Shown here: in pieces, positions 9,159 to 17,530 of the stretch
Layout: each line of letters opens with the position of its first letter
How positions within the stretch are numbered: position 1 is the first letter of the stretch
NCBI RefSeq assembly: GCF_020829665.1
Contig: NZ_JAIVFT010000004.1
Location: forward strand, 379,613-443,612
Source: Nostoc sp. CHAB 5824
GTDB lineage: Bacteria; Cyanobacteriota; Cyanobacteriia; Cyanobacteriales; Nostocaceae
Length of the DNA stretch: 64,000 bases
Direction of reading: 5' to 3'
Notes under the pieces: generated by a model
Told to the model about the DNA's origin: nothing
What the model saw: the letters and a program-made list of their open reading frames with translations, nothing else
Databases searched by the model: none
Program-made: the position numbers and the translations under genes

Positions 9159-9458
9159 ATGACTAACCAAACTATTCGCGTAATTGCTCGTGTTATTGCT
9201 TTGCCTAACAAAGTAGAAGAAGTAAAAGCTGTACTGTTGGAACTCATTGAGCCAACCCGTCATGAAGCAGGTGCAATCAAGTATGAACTTTTGCAAAACC
9301 AGTACGACCCAACCGACTTTACTTTTGTAGAAGAATGGACTTCTCATGAAGCTCTGAATACTCATCTAGATTCACCCCATCTGCAAGCGGGAGCAGCCAA
9401 ACTAGAAGGTTTAGTGACTACTGCACCAGATATCCGCCGATACCATTTTTTGGCATAG
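9159..9458 (+). CDS. ABM-domain putative quinol monooxygenase
   Basis: The 99-residue single-domain protein has the ferredoxin-like antibiotic biosynthesis monooxygenase fold. The family pattern is seen in VIARVIALPNKVEEVKAVL, the EPTRHEAGAIKYELLQN strand-turn, FTFVEEWTSHEALNTHL and a closing PDIRRYHF. Relatives such as YgiN oxidise quinols without a bound cofactor, or bind haem. Nothing here defines the substrate. The ATG lies within ATGAATGACTAACC-like repeat sequence, so the exact start is slightly uncertain. The 3' side runs into the mobile repeat region. Confidence 0.8.
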   Translation: MTNQTIRVIARVIALPNKVEEVKAVLLELIEPTRHEAGAIKYELLQNQYDPTDFTFVEEWTSHEALNTHLDSPHLQAGAAKLEGLVTTAPDIRRYHFLA

Positions 9459-9510
9459 TGTCATATTGCTAACTTGAAAAAGAGGCAAGGGAGGAGTTCT
9501 TGATAGGGTC

Positions 9511-9750
9511 ATTTCCCCCTGCCCCCTCTTCCCCCTATCCCCAGAGGGGGCCCCCAGGGTGGTTTCATACGAAAAAAGAAAAATACATAAGTCTTGATTT
9601 CTCGTTTTGTGACATAGCTTTTTACCCCTCTCCAAACCTCTCTCCGTTTCGGGGAGAGGCTTTGAAACCCAGTTTTAGTTTTTCTCTGCTTGTATGAAAC
9701 CACCCTGCTATCCCCAGAGGGGGCCCCGAGTCCCCCTGCCTCTTCGTTGA
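9511..9750 (+). repeat. C/G-rich dispersed repeat interrupted by a small element
   Basis: The left part (9511-9554) and right part (9708-9750) together reproduce the uninterrupted repeat found at 6978-7058 on the opposite strand. The 20-mer CTATCCCCAGAGGGGGCCCC occurs at both 9535-9554 and 9708-9727, directly flanking the inserted element. Confidence 0.8.
9555..9707. mobile_element. 153 bp non-autonomous element with 16 bp perfect inverted ends
   Basis: The element starts with CAGGGTGGTTTCATAC and ends with its exact reverse complement. It is flanked by perfect 20 bp direct repeats and has an empty-site counterpart in this window (7001-7020). It has no coding capacity, so its movement would need a transposase supplied elsewhere. 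Its interior includes a CCTCTCC / GGGGAGAGG palindromic module shared with 1195-1260. A 20 bp duplication is longer than usual for insertion sequences. The insertion target is itself a CCCC-AGA-GGGG hairpin, which suggests a structure-targeted mechanism (inference). Confidence 0.8.
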
Positions 9751-9892
9751 AGCAGATTCTTTATTGTTGGGGATCGTTTGGAATATCTCAACCTTAAATT
9801 CCAAGATTGAAGCGATCGCTCCAGAATCAACACAGCATTCTGAAGTATCTTGATTCTGAGGCCTTAGTCAAAAATTGAGAGCTACAACATCC

Positions 9893-10672
9893 ATGTGCCA
9901 ATTGCTCGGAATGAATTGCAATGTTCCAACGGATATTTGCTTTTCTTTTGAAGGATTTTCTGCACGGGGAGGAAAAACGGATGATCATAGCGATGGTTGG
10001 GGCATTGCTTTTTTTGAAGGAAAGGGATGTCGGATGTTTTTAGATGCCCAACCTTCTGTTGCTTCTCCTATAGCGGAGTTCGTGCGGAGTTATCCCATCC
10101 ACTCAACCCATGTCATAGCCCATATCCGTAAAGCTACTCAGGGTGAAGTTGCCTTACACAACTGCCATCCTTTCCGCAGAGAATTGTGGGGCCAGTATTG
10201 GGTGTTTGCCCACAACGGTAATTTGCCAAATTTTGAACCGGAAAATTTGGGCTTTTATCAAGCCGTAGGTGACACTGATAGTGAAAAAGCATTCTGTATG
10301 ATGCTAGAAACATTGCGATCGCGTTTTCCTCAGGGTAAGCCTGACATAAAGGAACTGTACCCTGTGCTGCAAGAAATTACTGCTGTAATTGCAAAGGTGG
10401 GTATATTTAATTACTTATTATCAGATGGAGTACACTTTTTTGCTTATTGTTCAACCAAACTCAGCTACATTGTCCGCCAAGCACCCTTTGCAGCTGCCCA
10501 TTTAATTGACCAAGACATGACCGTAGATTTTCGGGAGGTGACTACTGAACGCGATCGCGTCGCTGTCATTGCTACCACACCGCTTACTGACAACGAAGTT
10601 TGGACACAAATCCAACCAGGAGAATTACTAGTTTTTCAAGACGGGCTGCCCCTGAAATATGCATTCAGTTAA
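9893..10672 (+). CDS. Class II glutamine amidotransferase (YafJ/DUG3-like)
   Basis: The Ntn-type glutaminase domain covers the whole protein, about 259 residues. The start is set at the ATG of MCQLLGM, because removal of Met exposes the catalytic Cys2; an in-frame TTG six codons earlier would destroy this. Other family landmarks are HSDGWGIAFFEG, HIRKATQG, NCHPFRRELWG, FAHNGNLPNF and GDTDSEKAF, which together build the glutamine pocket. It would release ammonia or act on gamma-glutamyl compounds. No synthetase partner is adjacent. A clear terminator follows at 10713-10737. Confidence 0.9.
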   Translation: MCQLLGMNCNVPTDICFSFEGFSARGGKTDDHSDGWGIAFFEGKGCRMFLDAQPSVASPIAEFVRSYPIHSTHVIAHIRKATQGEVALHNCHPFRRELWGQYWVFAHNGNLPNFEPENLGFYQAVGDTDSEKAFCMMLETLRSRFPQGKPDIKELYPVLQEITAVIAKVGIFNYLLSDGVHFFAYCSTKLSYIVRQAPFAAAHLIDQDMTVDFREVTTERDRVAVIATTPLTDNEVWTQIQPGELLVFQDGLPLKYAFS

Positions 10673-10712
10673 GAATCTGATACTCTTGGTGAATCATTAA
10701 CCAAATATTTTT

Positions 10713-10737
10713 CCCATCTAGAAAGTATTTAGATGGG
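10713..10737 (+). terminator. Rho-independent terminator
   Basis: CCCATCTA and TAGATGGG form a perfect 8 bp stem with a 9-base loop, followed by TTTTGTTTTT. It lies 40 bases after the class II amidotransferase stop. Confidence 0.9.
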
Positions 10738-10967
10738 TTTTGTTTTTCATAGTTCAGCGATTTTTTAAATTTTTAGGTTCTATTGATTAAGCAAAATTAA
10801 TTTTACGTCCTTAAGGGAAAGAGAAAATAATTAGTTTGTTGCAATCTAGAAGCTCTTATTTCATGGCCAAAGTCTTGACTTTAACCTTTCCCCAGCAATT
10901 TGCTTGATCCATTAGGTAGCCAATTGTGATAACAACTTGATAGTTGAAAATAAAAGTATTTGTAATT

Positions 10968-11021
10968 CCTCACAGAACTGGTAAAATCACCCTATTCTTG
11001 ATAAAGAATGTGAGGTTTTTT
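10968..11021 (+). terminator. Leader hairpin with T-run upstream of sbpA (possible attenuator)
   Basis: The outer arms CCTCACA (10968-10974) and TGTGAGG (11009-11015) enclose an inner ATTCTT-GATA-AAGAAT hairpin, and TTTTTT follows at 11016-11021. The upstream gene already has its own terminator at 10713, so this second one, about 100 bases before the sbpA ATG, may stop transcription within the sbpA leader. No leader peptide or known riboswitch was recognised. Confidence 0.45.
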
Positions 11022-11083
11022 GGTGTTTGCAACTAGATATATGGAATCATCCAGTATTATAAACACTATATAACTGTATTCTC

Positions 11084-11100
11084 ATCGACTATCTGTAGAT
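11084..11100. promoter_or_regulatory. Candidate operator dyad upstream of sbpA
   Basis: ATCGACTATCTGTAGAT is an imperfect dyad (ATCGAC / GTAGAT, spacer 5). The reverse complement of the site between cysE and the Rrf2 gene (21381-21403) contains ATCGACTTACCGTAGAT, 14 of 17 identical. A third relative is at 52587-52609. It ends 17 bases before the sbpA start codon and fits a repressor site. The Rrf2/CymR-like protein at 21507 is the natural candidate, but this is inferred. Confidence 0.5.
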
Positions 11101-11117
11101 TTAGTGGAGGAAATGGA

Positions 11118-12278
11118 ATGAGTTTGTGGCAACGCCTACTGAAAAGATTACAAGCGATGCCTCTGGCAAGCTACGCCTACGCTGAACATAGAACCAATCG
11201 ATTCAGACTAAATTCGCTCAAAGGCTTTGTATCTCTCTTTTTGGTAGGTACGATATTGAGTGTGACGCTTGCCGCCTGCTCCGGTGGAACAGGGAGTAAT
11301 TCTTCCACGGAAGCCCCTACTGCGAGTCCTGTGGCTGCGACTAAGGATAATGTTCAATTAACCCTCGTTTCTTTTGCCGTTACCAAAGCGGCTCACGAAG
11401 CCATTATTCCTAAGTTTGTAGAACAGTGGAAGAAAGATCATAACCAAACTGTCACCTTCAAACAAAGCTATGGCGGTTCTGGTTCTCAAACTCGCGCCGT
11501 TATCGATGGTTTGGAAGCAGATGTTGTTCATTTGGCATTAGCTGGAGACACCTCAAAGATTGAGAAGGCTGGATTGATTCAGCCAGGTTGGGAAAAAGAA
11601 GTTCCCAACAATGGTATTGTCTCCAAATCAGTTGCAGCATTAGTCACTCGTTCAGGCAATCCTAAAGGGATCAAGAACTGGGAAGATTTAGCTAAAGACG
11701 GTGTAAAACTGATTACTGCTAATCCCAAAACCTCAGGCGTTGCTAAGTGGAATTTCTTAGCACTATGGGATTCTGTGATTAAGACAGGTGGCGATGAGGC
11801 TAAAGCTACTGAATTTGTGACTAAAGTTTACAAAAATGTGCCAATCTTGCCTAAAGATGCGCGGGAAGCTACTGATACATTCGCCAAGCAAGGGCAGGGA
11901 GATGTCTTAATCAACTACGAAAACGAAGTTATTTTGGCACAGCAAAAGGGCGAGAAGGTTGAGTATGTCGTTCCCGATGTGAACATATCCATTGACAATC
12001 CGATCGCTGTGGTGGATAAGAACGTCGATAAGCACCAAACCCGCGAAGTTGCTGAAGGTTTTGTGAAATACCTCTATAGCCCAGAAGCACAGCAAGAGTT
12101 TGTCAAATTGGGATTCCGTCCTGTGGATGAGACTATAGCTCAAACTAAAGAAGTTACAGACAAATTTCCTAAGGTGAAAACTTTAGGTACAGTTGCAGAC
12201 TTAGGCGGTTGGGAAGCAATTGATAAGAAGTTCTTTGCAGATGGCGGCGTGTTTGACAAAATTCAAGCCCAAAAATAA
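11118..12278 (+). CDS. sbpA: Sulfate-binding periplasmic lipoprotein of the sulfate ABC transporter
   Basis: The 386-residue solute-binding protein has an N-terminal hydrophobic segment (about residues 37-53) and a lipobox TLAAC, so it is predicted to be exported and lipid-anchored. The mature part matches the sulfate/thiosulfate-binding family: LVSFAVTKAAHEAIIPKF, KQSYGGSGSQTRAVIDGLEADVV, HLALAGD and INYENEVILAQQKGEK. It captures sulfate for CysT/CysW, which follow directly. The start at 11118 is supported by GGAGG. Residues about 13-22 (MPLASYAYAE) are encoded by a 29 bp dispersed repeat inserted in frame before the signal sequence. Confidence 0.95.
   Translation: MSLWQRLLKRLQAMPLASYAYAEHRTNRFRLNSLKGFVSLFLVGTILSVTLAACSGGTGSNSSTEAPTASPVAATKDNVQLTLVSFAVTKAAHEAIIPKFVEQWKKDHNQTVTFKQSYGGSGSQTRAVIDGLEADVVHLALAGDTSKIEKAGLIQPGWEKEVPNNGIVSKSVAALVTRSGNPKGIKNWEDLAKDGVKLITANPKTSGVAKWNFLALWDSVIKTGGDEAKATEFVTKVYKNVPILPKDAREATDTFAKQGQGDVLINYENEVILAQQKGEKVEYVVPDVNISIDNPIAVVDKNVDKHQTREVAEGFVKYLYSPEAQQEFVKLGFRPVDETIAQTKEVTDKFPKVKTLGTVADLGGWEAIDKKFFADGGVFDKIQAQK
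11154..11182 (+). repeat. 29 bp small dispersed repeat inside sbpA
   Basis: This is a copy of the GCGATGCC...GCTACGCCTACGC repeat also found at 18802, 51674 and (inverted) 56322. Here it is read as MPLASYAYA and keeps the sbpA frame. Confidence 0.8.
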
Positions 12279-12302
12279 ACGGTAATTAGTCATTAGTCAA
12301 TG

Positions 12303-12338
12303 GTCGGTGGTCAGTAGCAAAAACAACCGACCACTGAC
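12303..12338 (+). promoter_or_regulatory. Intercistronic hairpin between sbpA and cysT
   Basis: GTCGGTGGTCAGT (12303-12315) pairs with ACCGACCACTGAC (12326-12338) with two wobble positions, followed by an A-rich stretch and no T-run. In binding-protein transporter operons such a hairpin often protects the upstream message and lowers expression of the permease genes; that role is inferred here. The sequence belongs to a heptamer-type repeat. Confidence 0.45.
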
Positions 12339-12378
12339 AAAAAACTTGTTGTGAAATTTAAATTTTGAATTTTTGACT

Positions 12379-13239
12379 ATGACAACTGTATCTCCTTCTG
12401 TGGAAGTTGAACGCAAAACGCCATTCTGGAATAAATTGGGGCGGGTTCCCTGGACTTGGCGAATCACCATTGCATACTTGACGGTGATGTTGTTTATCCC
12501 CATAGCTGCCATGTTCCTGAAAGCAAGTACGGAACCTCCAGCGAGATTTTGGGCGATCGCAACCAGTGATATTGCATTAGCCACCTACAACGTCACTTTT
12601 GTAACTGCAATATTTGCTGCCTTGCTTAATGGCATTTTTGGTACTCTAATTGCTTGGGTTTTGGTTCGCTACGACTTTCCCTTAAAACGCTTGATTGACG
12701 CCACAGTGGATTTACCCTTTGCCCTGCCAACTTCGGTAGCAGGGCTAACCCTGGCAACAGTTTACAGCGATAATGGTTGGATAGGTTCACTGCTAGCACC
12801 ACTAGGAATTAAGGTATCCTTTACGCGCACGGGAGTAGCGGTGGCAATGATATTTATCTCACTACCTTTTATCGTGAGAACTGTGCAACCCGTGCTTCAG
12901 GAAATGGAACATGAAATTGAAGAAGCTTCTTGGTGTCTGGGTGCTTCTCAATGGCAGACATTTTGGAAAGTGATTTTGCCACCTTTATTTCCGACAATTT
13001 TAACTGGTGTTGCCTTGGGTTTCTCCCGTGCAGTTGGGGAATATGGGTCAACTGTGATTATCTCTTCTAATACGCCCTATCAAGATTTGATCGCACCTGT
13101 GCTGATTTTCCAACGCTTAGAGCAGTATGACTATTCTGGTGCAACAGTAATTGGCATAGTTTTACTATCAATTTCGTTGGTACTGTTATTGGCAATTAAT
13201 TTCTTACAAGCATGGGCAAGGCGATATGACACTAGATAA
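12379..13239 (+). CDS. cysT: Sulfate ABC transporter permease CysT
   Basis: The inner-membrane permease (286 residues, six helices) pairs with CysW to carry sulfate delivered by SbpA. The binding-protein-dependent transport signature is seen in [25 protein letters not shown], the cytoplasmic EAA loop that contacts the ATPase. [24 protein letters not shown] is typical of CysT/CysU. The ATG at 12379 is preferred over an in-frame TTG two codons earlier. Its end overlaps cysW by 14 bases, so the two are translationally coupled. The ATPase gene cysA is not in this window. Confidence 0.95.
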   Translation: MTTVSPSVEVERKTPFWNKLGRVPWTWRITIAYLTVMLFIPIAAMFLKASTEPPARFWAIATSDIALATYNVTFVTAIFAALLNGIFGTLIAWVLVRYDFPLKRLIDATVDLPFALPTSVAGLTLATVYSDNGWIGSLLAPLGIKVSFTRTGVAVAMIFISLPFIVRTVQPVLQEMEHEIEEASWCLGASQWQTFWKVILPPLFPTILTGVALGFSRAVGEYGSTVIISSNTPYQDLIAPVLIFQRLEQYDYSGATVIGIVLLSISLVLLLAINFLQAWARRYDTR

Positions 13240-14101
13240 GCCAAGTTTTCACTCATCTGCATCTGATACACATACAACCAAGGTTAAAGAACAGAAAAGT
13301 TGGGTTCCAATAGTTTTAATTGGTATAGCGATCGCTTATTTAGCCCTAGTTCAATACATCCCGGCAATTAACGTTTTTATCCAAGCCTTCAGCAAAGGAG
13401 TTGGGCCATTTGTATCCAATCTGACGCGACCAGCTTTTCTCCATGCAGCTTGGTTAACACTGTTATTAGCTGTGATTTCTCTACCTTTAAATACGGTATT
13501 TGGTTTATGTGCAGCTTGGGCGATCGCTCGTCATAAATTTCCTGGACGCGCCGTAGTTTTAAGCATTATTGACCTGCCCTTTTCCATCTCGCCTGTAGTT
13601 GCAGGATTGATGATTGTGCTACTTTACGGACGCAATGGGTGGTTTGGCCCTTGGCTCCAGGCTCATGATATCAAAATAATCTTTGCCTTTCCAGGTATGG
13701 TACTGGCTACAGCCTTCGTGAGTATGCCCTTTGTGGCGCGGGAAGTGATTCCTGTTTTAGAGGAATTTGGTAAGGATCAAGAAGAAGCTGCTAGAACTCT
13801 AGGTGCGAAAGATTGGCAGATATTTTGGCGCGTCACCTTGCCTAGTATCCGTTGGGGCTTACTCTACGGTTTAATTTTGACCAATGCCAGAGCAATGGGT
13901 GAATTCGGGGCGGTTTCAGTGGTATCTGGCAACATTGCTGACCAAACCCAGAGCTTACCACTGTTTGTAGAAGACGCTTACAAACAATATGAAACCGAAG
14001 CTGCCTTCTCTGCGGCTGTACTGTTAGCGTTGCTAGCAGTAGTAACCTTAGTACTGAAGGAGCTTTTAGAACGGAAAACCCGCATTAAAGATGTTGAATA
14101 A
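13226..14101 (+). CDS. cysW: Sulfate ABC transporter permease CysW
   Basis: The second permease subunit has 291 residues and six predicted helices. The EAA loop reads [23 protein letters not shown], and the CysW-type segments [22 protein letters not shown] and [17 protein letters not shown] are present. The ATG lies inside the end of cysT (14 base overlap), which supports coupled translation of an sbpA-cysT-cysW operon. The expected next gene, cysA, is replaced by a NIL-domain gene 150 bases downstream, so the ATPase must be encoded elsewhere or shared. Confidence 0.95.
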   Translation: MTLDKPSFHSSASDTHTTKVKEQKSWVPIVLIGIAIAYLALVQYIPAINVFIQAFSKGVGPFVSNLTRPAFLHAAWLTLLLAVISLPLNTVFGLCAAWAIARHKFPGRAVVLSIIDLPFSISPVVAGLMIVLLYGRNGWFGPWLQAHDIKIIFAFPGMVLATAFVSMPFVAREVIPVLEEFGKDQEEAARTLGAKDWQIFWRVTLPSIRWGLLYGLILTNARAMGEFGAVSVVSGNIADQTQSLPLFVEDAYKQYETEAAFSAAVLLALLAVVTLVLKELLERKTRIKDVE

Positions 14102-14251
14102 GAAAAATCAAGAGATTATAGTTATCCTTTGAATAGGCTACAAGCAAATCATGGGACATGGTACGATCTACTTAATACCTATCAGGAAATTACCTTTAGG
14201 GTTAAGAGTAGTTCTGTACCAATTCCTATCAGGGATTGAAATAATTCAGAT

Positions 14252-14518
14252 ATGGCTACTGACAATACACTTACCAACAAACGGATTCGACTAAGAATTC
14301 CCAAAGATTATCACCAGGAACCTGTAATTTCTCGCCTGGTATCTGATTGTGGACTGACTGTGAATATCACGGCAGCGATTTTGGGAGCAAATGCTGTCGG
14401 TGATGGTTGGTTTGATCTTGAATTACAAGGAACAGATGCACAAATTCAGAGCGGGTTAACCTATCTCCACGACTTGGAATTAGAAGTCTGGGATGACACT
14501 AAAGCAACTGATTGGTAA
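14252..14518 (+). CDS. Stand-alone NIL-domain protein
   Basis: The 88-residue protein is almost entirely one NIL domain (about residues 10-84), the ligand-binding regulatory fold found at the C-terminus of the methionine transporter ATPase MetN. Landmarks are RIRIPKDYHQEPVISRLVSD, CGLTVNITAAILG and GWFDLELQGT. It follows cysW on the same strand. Because cysA is missing here and NIL domains sense sulfur amino acids in MetN, a role as a separate regulatory subunit of the sulfate transporter is attractive but unproven. Two more NIL genes lie at 18168 and 18856, beyond the GTPase-nuclease block. Confidence 0.85.
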   Translation: MATDNTLTNKRIRLRIPKDYHQEPVISRLVSDCGLTVNITAAILGANAVGDGWFDLELQGTDAQIQSGLTYLHDLELEVWDDTKATDW

Positions 14519-14607
14519 TGGTTATAGCAACACATAATAGGGGCGTACAGATAGCTGCACGTCCTCATACCTAATATTAACCTCTCTCTAAATCTCTCTC
14601 CTTTTAG

Positions 14608-14667
14608 GAGAGACTTTGAATTTTCCCCCTTCCCGATGCGGGAAGGGGGTTAGGGGGTTAGGTTTTT
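14608..14667 (+). repeat. Left inverted repeat of the GTPase-nuclease block
   Basis: A 60 bp sequence containing TTTCCCCCTTCCCGATGCGG and GGGGGTTAGGGGGTTAGG is the reverse complement of 17595-17653 apart from one base gap. It ends three bases before the stop of the nuclease gene. The internal CCCTTCCCG / CGGGAAGGG hairpin could also terminate transcription. This repeat type is common in Nostoc, so it may mark two separate insertions rather than one mobile unit. Confidence 0.65.
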
Positions 14668-14669
14668 CT

Positions 14670-15413
14670 TTAATAAACGATAGAAATTAGTTTTTCAAAA
14701 TTTTGTGAATCAAAACTTTGTTGTTTTTTGGAGTTTTTACCACATACATCATAGTAGACTTTATTCCCTTGAATATTGAAGAAATATCCCGCTATTTCGG
14801 ATTGCTGTTGTCTAACTTTAAAAACTACTGTATTAGTTGTATACTTACCATATTTGCTAATCAGATAAGCAAAACTATCAAAAATTCCGTTTTGAGCGTT
14901 TTTAAATTCTAATAAATCATTATCATAATCATTGTTATTATTAATTGTAAAAATTAATGACTGGATATCTGTAAGGCTTTTGAGATGATTAATTTCAAAC
15001 ATATTATTTTTTCTATTATAGGCGATAATTTCATGATAATTATACAAAATCCCCAGATCACAACAAGCATTTTTTAGATACCTTTGAATCTGATTGTAAT
15101 GGGTTTTTAAATTCACATTTTCTCGCTTTACTTCCACTATTATTAAAGGATATTGATATGGCTTGAAATTATCATTTCTTTGCTTTTTGTATATTTCTAT
15201 ATCATGATTATTAGCTTCAACTGCGATATTAATGATATCTGGAAATAACCCACTTTCTTTAATAAGGAAATGAATAAATATTTGTCTAACTAACTCTTCT
15301 GGTTTTCCATTAATGGGAATTTGTATTCCCCTAATTAAACATTTTGTATATTCTTGATAATCTTTTTGATATCTGCTGAGTTTTGTAGTTATTTCTTGTT
15401 GTAAATCAGTCAT
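14670..15413 (-). CDS. PD-(D/E)XK nuclease-type protein (HsdR N-terminal-like)
   Basis: The 247-residue protein resembles the N-terminal nuclease domain of type I restriction subunit HsdR. From the ATG at 15413, the core contains GKPEELVRQIF with a conserved Glu near 40, HDIEIY with Asp71, LIIVEVKREN with Glu94 and Lys96, and QIQRYLKN with Gln near 110. This is the order of a PD-(D/E)XK active site. No helicase or methylase follows. A GTG at 15503 would give 277 residues but lacks a ribosome site. The gene is AT-rich, has no HIP1 site and starts about 100 bases after the GTPase stop on the same strand, so the two probably form an operon. A DNA-cleaving effector in defence is the leading idea (inference). 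Confidence 0.65.
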   Translation of the reverse strand: MTDLQQEITTKLSRYQKDYQEYTKCLIRGIQIPINGKPEELVRQIFIHFLIKESGLFPDIINIAVEANNHDIEIYKKQRNDNFKPYQYPLIIVEVKRENVNLKTHYNQIQRYLKNACCDLGILYNYHEIIAYNRKNNMFEINHLKSLTDIQSLIFTINNNNDYDNDLLEFKNAQNGIFDSFAYLISKYGKYTTNTVVFKVRQQQSEIAGYFFNIQGNKVYYDVCGKNSKKQQSFDSQNFEKLISIVY

Positions 15414-15514
15414 ATATCTTTTAATAGCAACTAATGATGGATAAAATAGCTTTAGGGACACAATTATATTGCCCCTAAACTGTGTATTAAATGTGCAATT
15501 CACAAATTAATTAT

Positions 15515-17530
15515 CTATTGATGCCCAGAAAAGCCTAGTATTTTGGTAATTAATTCTTTCCAATGATATTCAGCTTTACTTTTTAAGAAGGTATTTAAGT
15601 TCGTCTCTTTTTCAAGTTCTCGCTTAAATATCAGACATACATTATCGACAAATTTTTCCCCCTTCTTCTTTTCCTTACCTTTCTCAGCAATTAGAGCTTT
15701 CCAAAATTCAGAATCTTCGCTTCTAGGTAATAGTTTTCTCGTAACTTCTTCTTCAACTTCTCTTCCAACTTCATATATAAATTCGTCATATAATCCGTAA
15801 AACTCTTTGACTAATTCAGGGATAAATGTCTTTAAAGATTCATTCGCACATGTAAGCTCATTCAGGATATTTTCTAATTCCTGTTTTACTTCTTTGGTAA
15901 ATTTTCTCAGCATTTTATTTTCATCTATTCCCTCGGCAACAACCCTCGCATCGTAATATATATCTATATCTCTTGCCTCATAGTAACCAAAATTTCTATG
16001 TATAGCGTGTTTCGTGTTCCATGCCGGATAAACCATGCGATAGTATTTATCAACATATTCATCAATAAAATCTTCATAAACAAAACTAGGTAATCTTTTA
16101 CTTAAATCCTGTAAATCCTTTATCTTCTTAATGGCATTTTCAATTGCCTTGACTTCTGATTCTGTTAAAGCATTACCATTTCTGATTGTCGCAGAGCTTT
16201 CTTTGATAGCCTCAAATTCATCTAATAAAATATTTCGCCTACGTTTTACTACACCCGCTATAGCTTCGATAAATTCATTTTTATCTCCCTGTACATCTTC
16301 TTGATCGCAGTCTTCATGTAGCTTAACTATGTCATCACGATAGTATCTCAAGGAATCATAGAATAAGATATTGTCTTTGAAAAAATCTAAATTCAATTTT
16401 TTGAATGTATCTTGAACTTCATCTTGTCTGATCTTAATTCCTAAGTCTCTATCTTCATTAGCTCCATGCACTTTTTCAGGCTCATTTTTGCGAGGTAATA
16501 CCAAAGTCACAAATCTATGATGAAAGTCTTTGGATTTAGATGTAAGATGATAACCTATTAATTTACTAATATTAGCTTCAGGAGCATCATTAAAAGGAGT
16601 TACAAAGAGACAGATGCTATCCTGACTGTCAATATATTTCTGCAAGTCTTTACGAATTGGGTTCTCATCAAGTCCTTTGGTATCAACAACTGAATCGAAC
16701 TGAGACAAGTTGGAACCAGACAAAATATCATCGCTCAGATAAAGATATATTTTCCTTGGAATAGCAAACTCCTTGAACTGAACATCATTGATGGCAGCAA
16801 AGGTATTTTTTATCCATTCTTGCTCATTTTTCTGATTTTCAAACTCAATTTTAGTAGTAGTTCTAGCTTCGATATTTGCATTATTCAATGCAGTTTTTTT
16901 CAGAAATTCTATTCCTGATTCATTAAGCAATTCCTTCGCTTTATCAGTTCTTAGAGTGTCCTTGTTGTCACCTTCATAGACTGTTTTAGAAGTTATTTTA
17001 AGTTCTGTAACATTCCTAATAGCTCTCTCAATTTCTGTGGAAATGATTATTTTCTCGTCTGACTGAGGATTGTCTTTATTGGCAATAGAATCGCAGAAAT
17101 CAAAAATAATATTTTCCATCTCATCAACTGTATAAGGCTCTATCTCTATGTAAGTTTTTTCAGAAGCTTTAATAATTACTTCACATATAGTAGTTCTGCC
17201 CGCTCCCGTTGAGAGTAACTCTTTAGTTTCGGTTACATTTTTAGTTTTGCCATGAATTGTCTTGGAAACCTTGAAGTCACTTATTAAGTTAAAAAGATGA
17301 CAGATGGCTGTAGTTTTTCCTTTACCAATAGTACCTATAAAAACAATTTTATATTTATCTATACTAAGAATTTTCTCGATTTCTTCTAATCTTTCTAGCT
17401 TTGAATTCAGGTTATTGATGCAAATATACTTAGGTATATTATTCTCTGGAGCACCTGATAGTTTACTAATTTCACGTCTTAAATTTTCCTTCAATGATGT
17501 AATTTCTTCTTGCGGCTGTGTCGTCAACAT
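15515..17530 (-). CDS. Dynamin-like large GTPase of unknown function
   Basis: The protein has 671 residues. A P-loop GTIGKGKT lies at residues 66-73, after a short N-terminal helical region. A switch-I-like GRTT is at about 111-114 and a switch-II DTKG at 283-286. The usual NKxD specificity motif is not clear; VLPRKNEPEK occupies about that position. After the G domain come charged helical stretches (about 420-650) typical of dynamin-family stalks, with no membrane helix. The downstream partner is the PD-(D/E)XK nuclease gene. Base composition is visibly more AT-rich than the flanking cys genes and HIP1 is absent, suggesting recent transfer. Its ATG at 17530 follows GGGAAAAGAGT. A role as a sensor or assembly switch for the nuclease is plausible but untested. 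Confidence 0.7.
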   Translation of the reverse strand: MLTTQPQEEITSLKENLRREISKLSGAPENNIPKYICINNLNSKLERLEEIEKILSIDKYKIVFIGTIGKGKTTAICHLFNLISDFKVSKTIHGKTKNVTETKELLSTGAGRTTICEVIIKASEKTYIEIEPYTVDEMENIIFDFCDSIANKDNPQSDEKIIISTEIERAIRNVTELKITSKTVYEGDNKDTLRTDKAKELLNESGIEFLKKTALNNANIEARTTTKIEFENQKNEQEWIKNTFAAINDVQFKEFAIPRKIYLYLSDDILSGSNLSQFDSVVDTKGLDENPIRKDLQKYIDSQDSICLFVTPFNDAPEANISKLIGYHLTSKSKDFHHRFVTLVLPRKNEPEKVHGANEDRDLGIKIRQDEVQDTFKKLNLDFFKDNILFYDSLRYYRDDIVKLHEDCDQEDVQGDKNEFIEAIAGVVKRRRNILLDEFEAIKESSATIRNGNALTESEVKAIENAIKKIKDLQDLSKRLPSFVYEDFIDEYVDKYYRMVYPAWNTKHAIHRNFGYYEARDIDIYYDARVVAEGIDENKMLRKFTKEVKQELENILNELTCANESLKTFIPELVKEFYGLYDEFIYEVGREVEEEVTRKLLPRSEDSEFWKALIAEKGKEKKKGEKFVDNVCLIFKRELEKETNLNTFLKSKAEYHWKELITKILGFSGHQ

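Noticed and set aside
9500..9804. Several overlapping open frames on both strands
   Set aside because: They are produced by C/G-rich repeat sequence and the inserted 153 bp element, with proline/glycine-rich nonsense translation.
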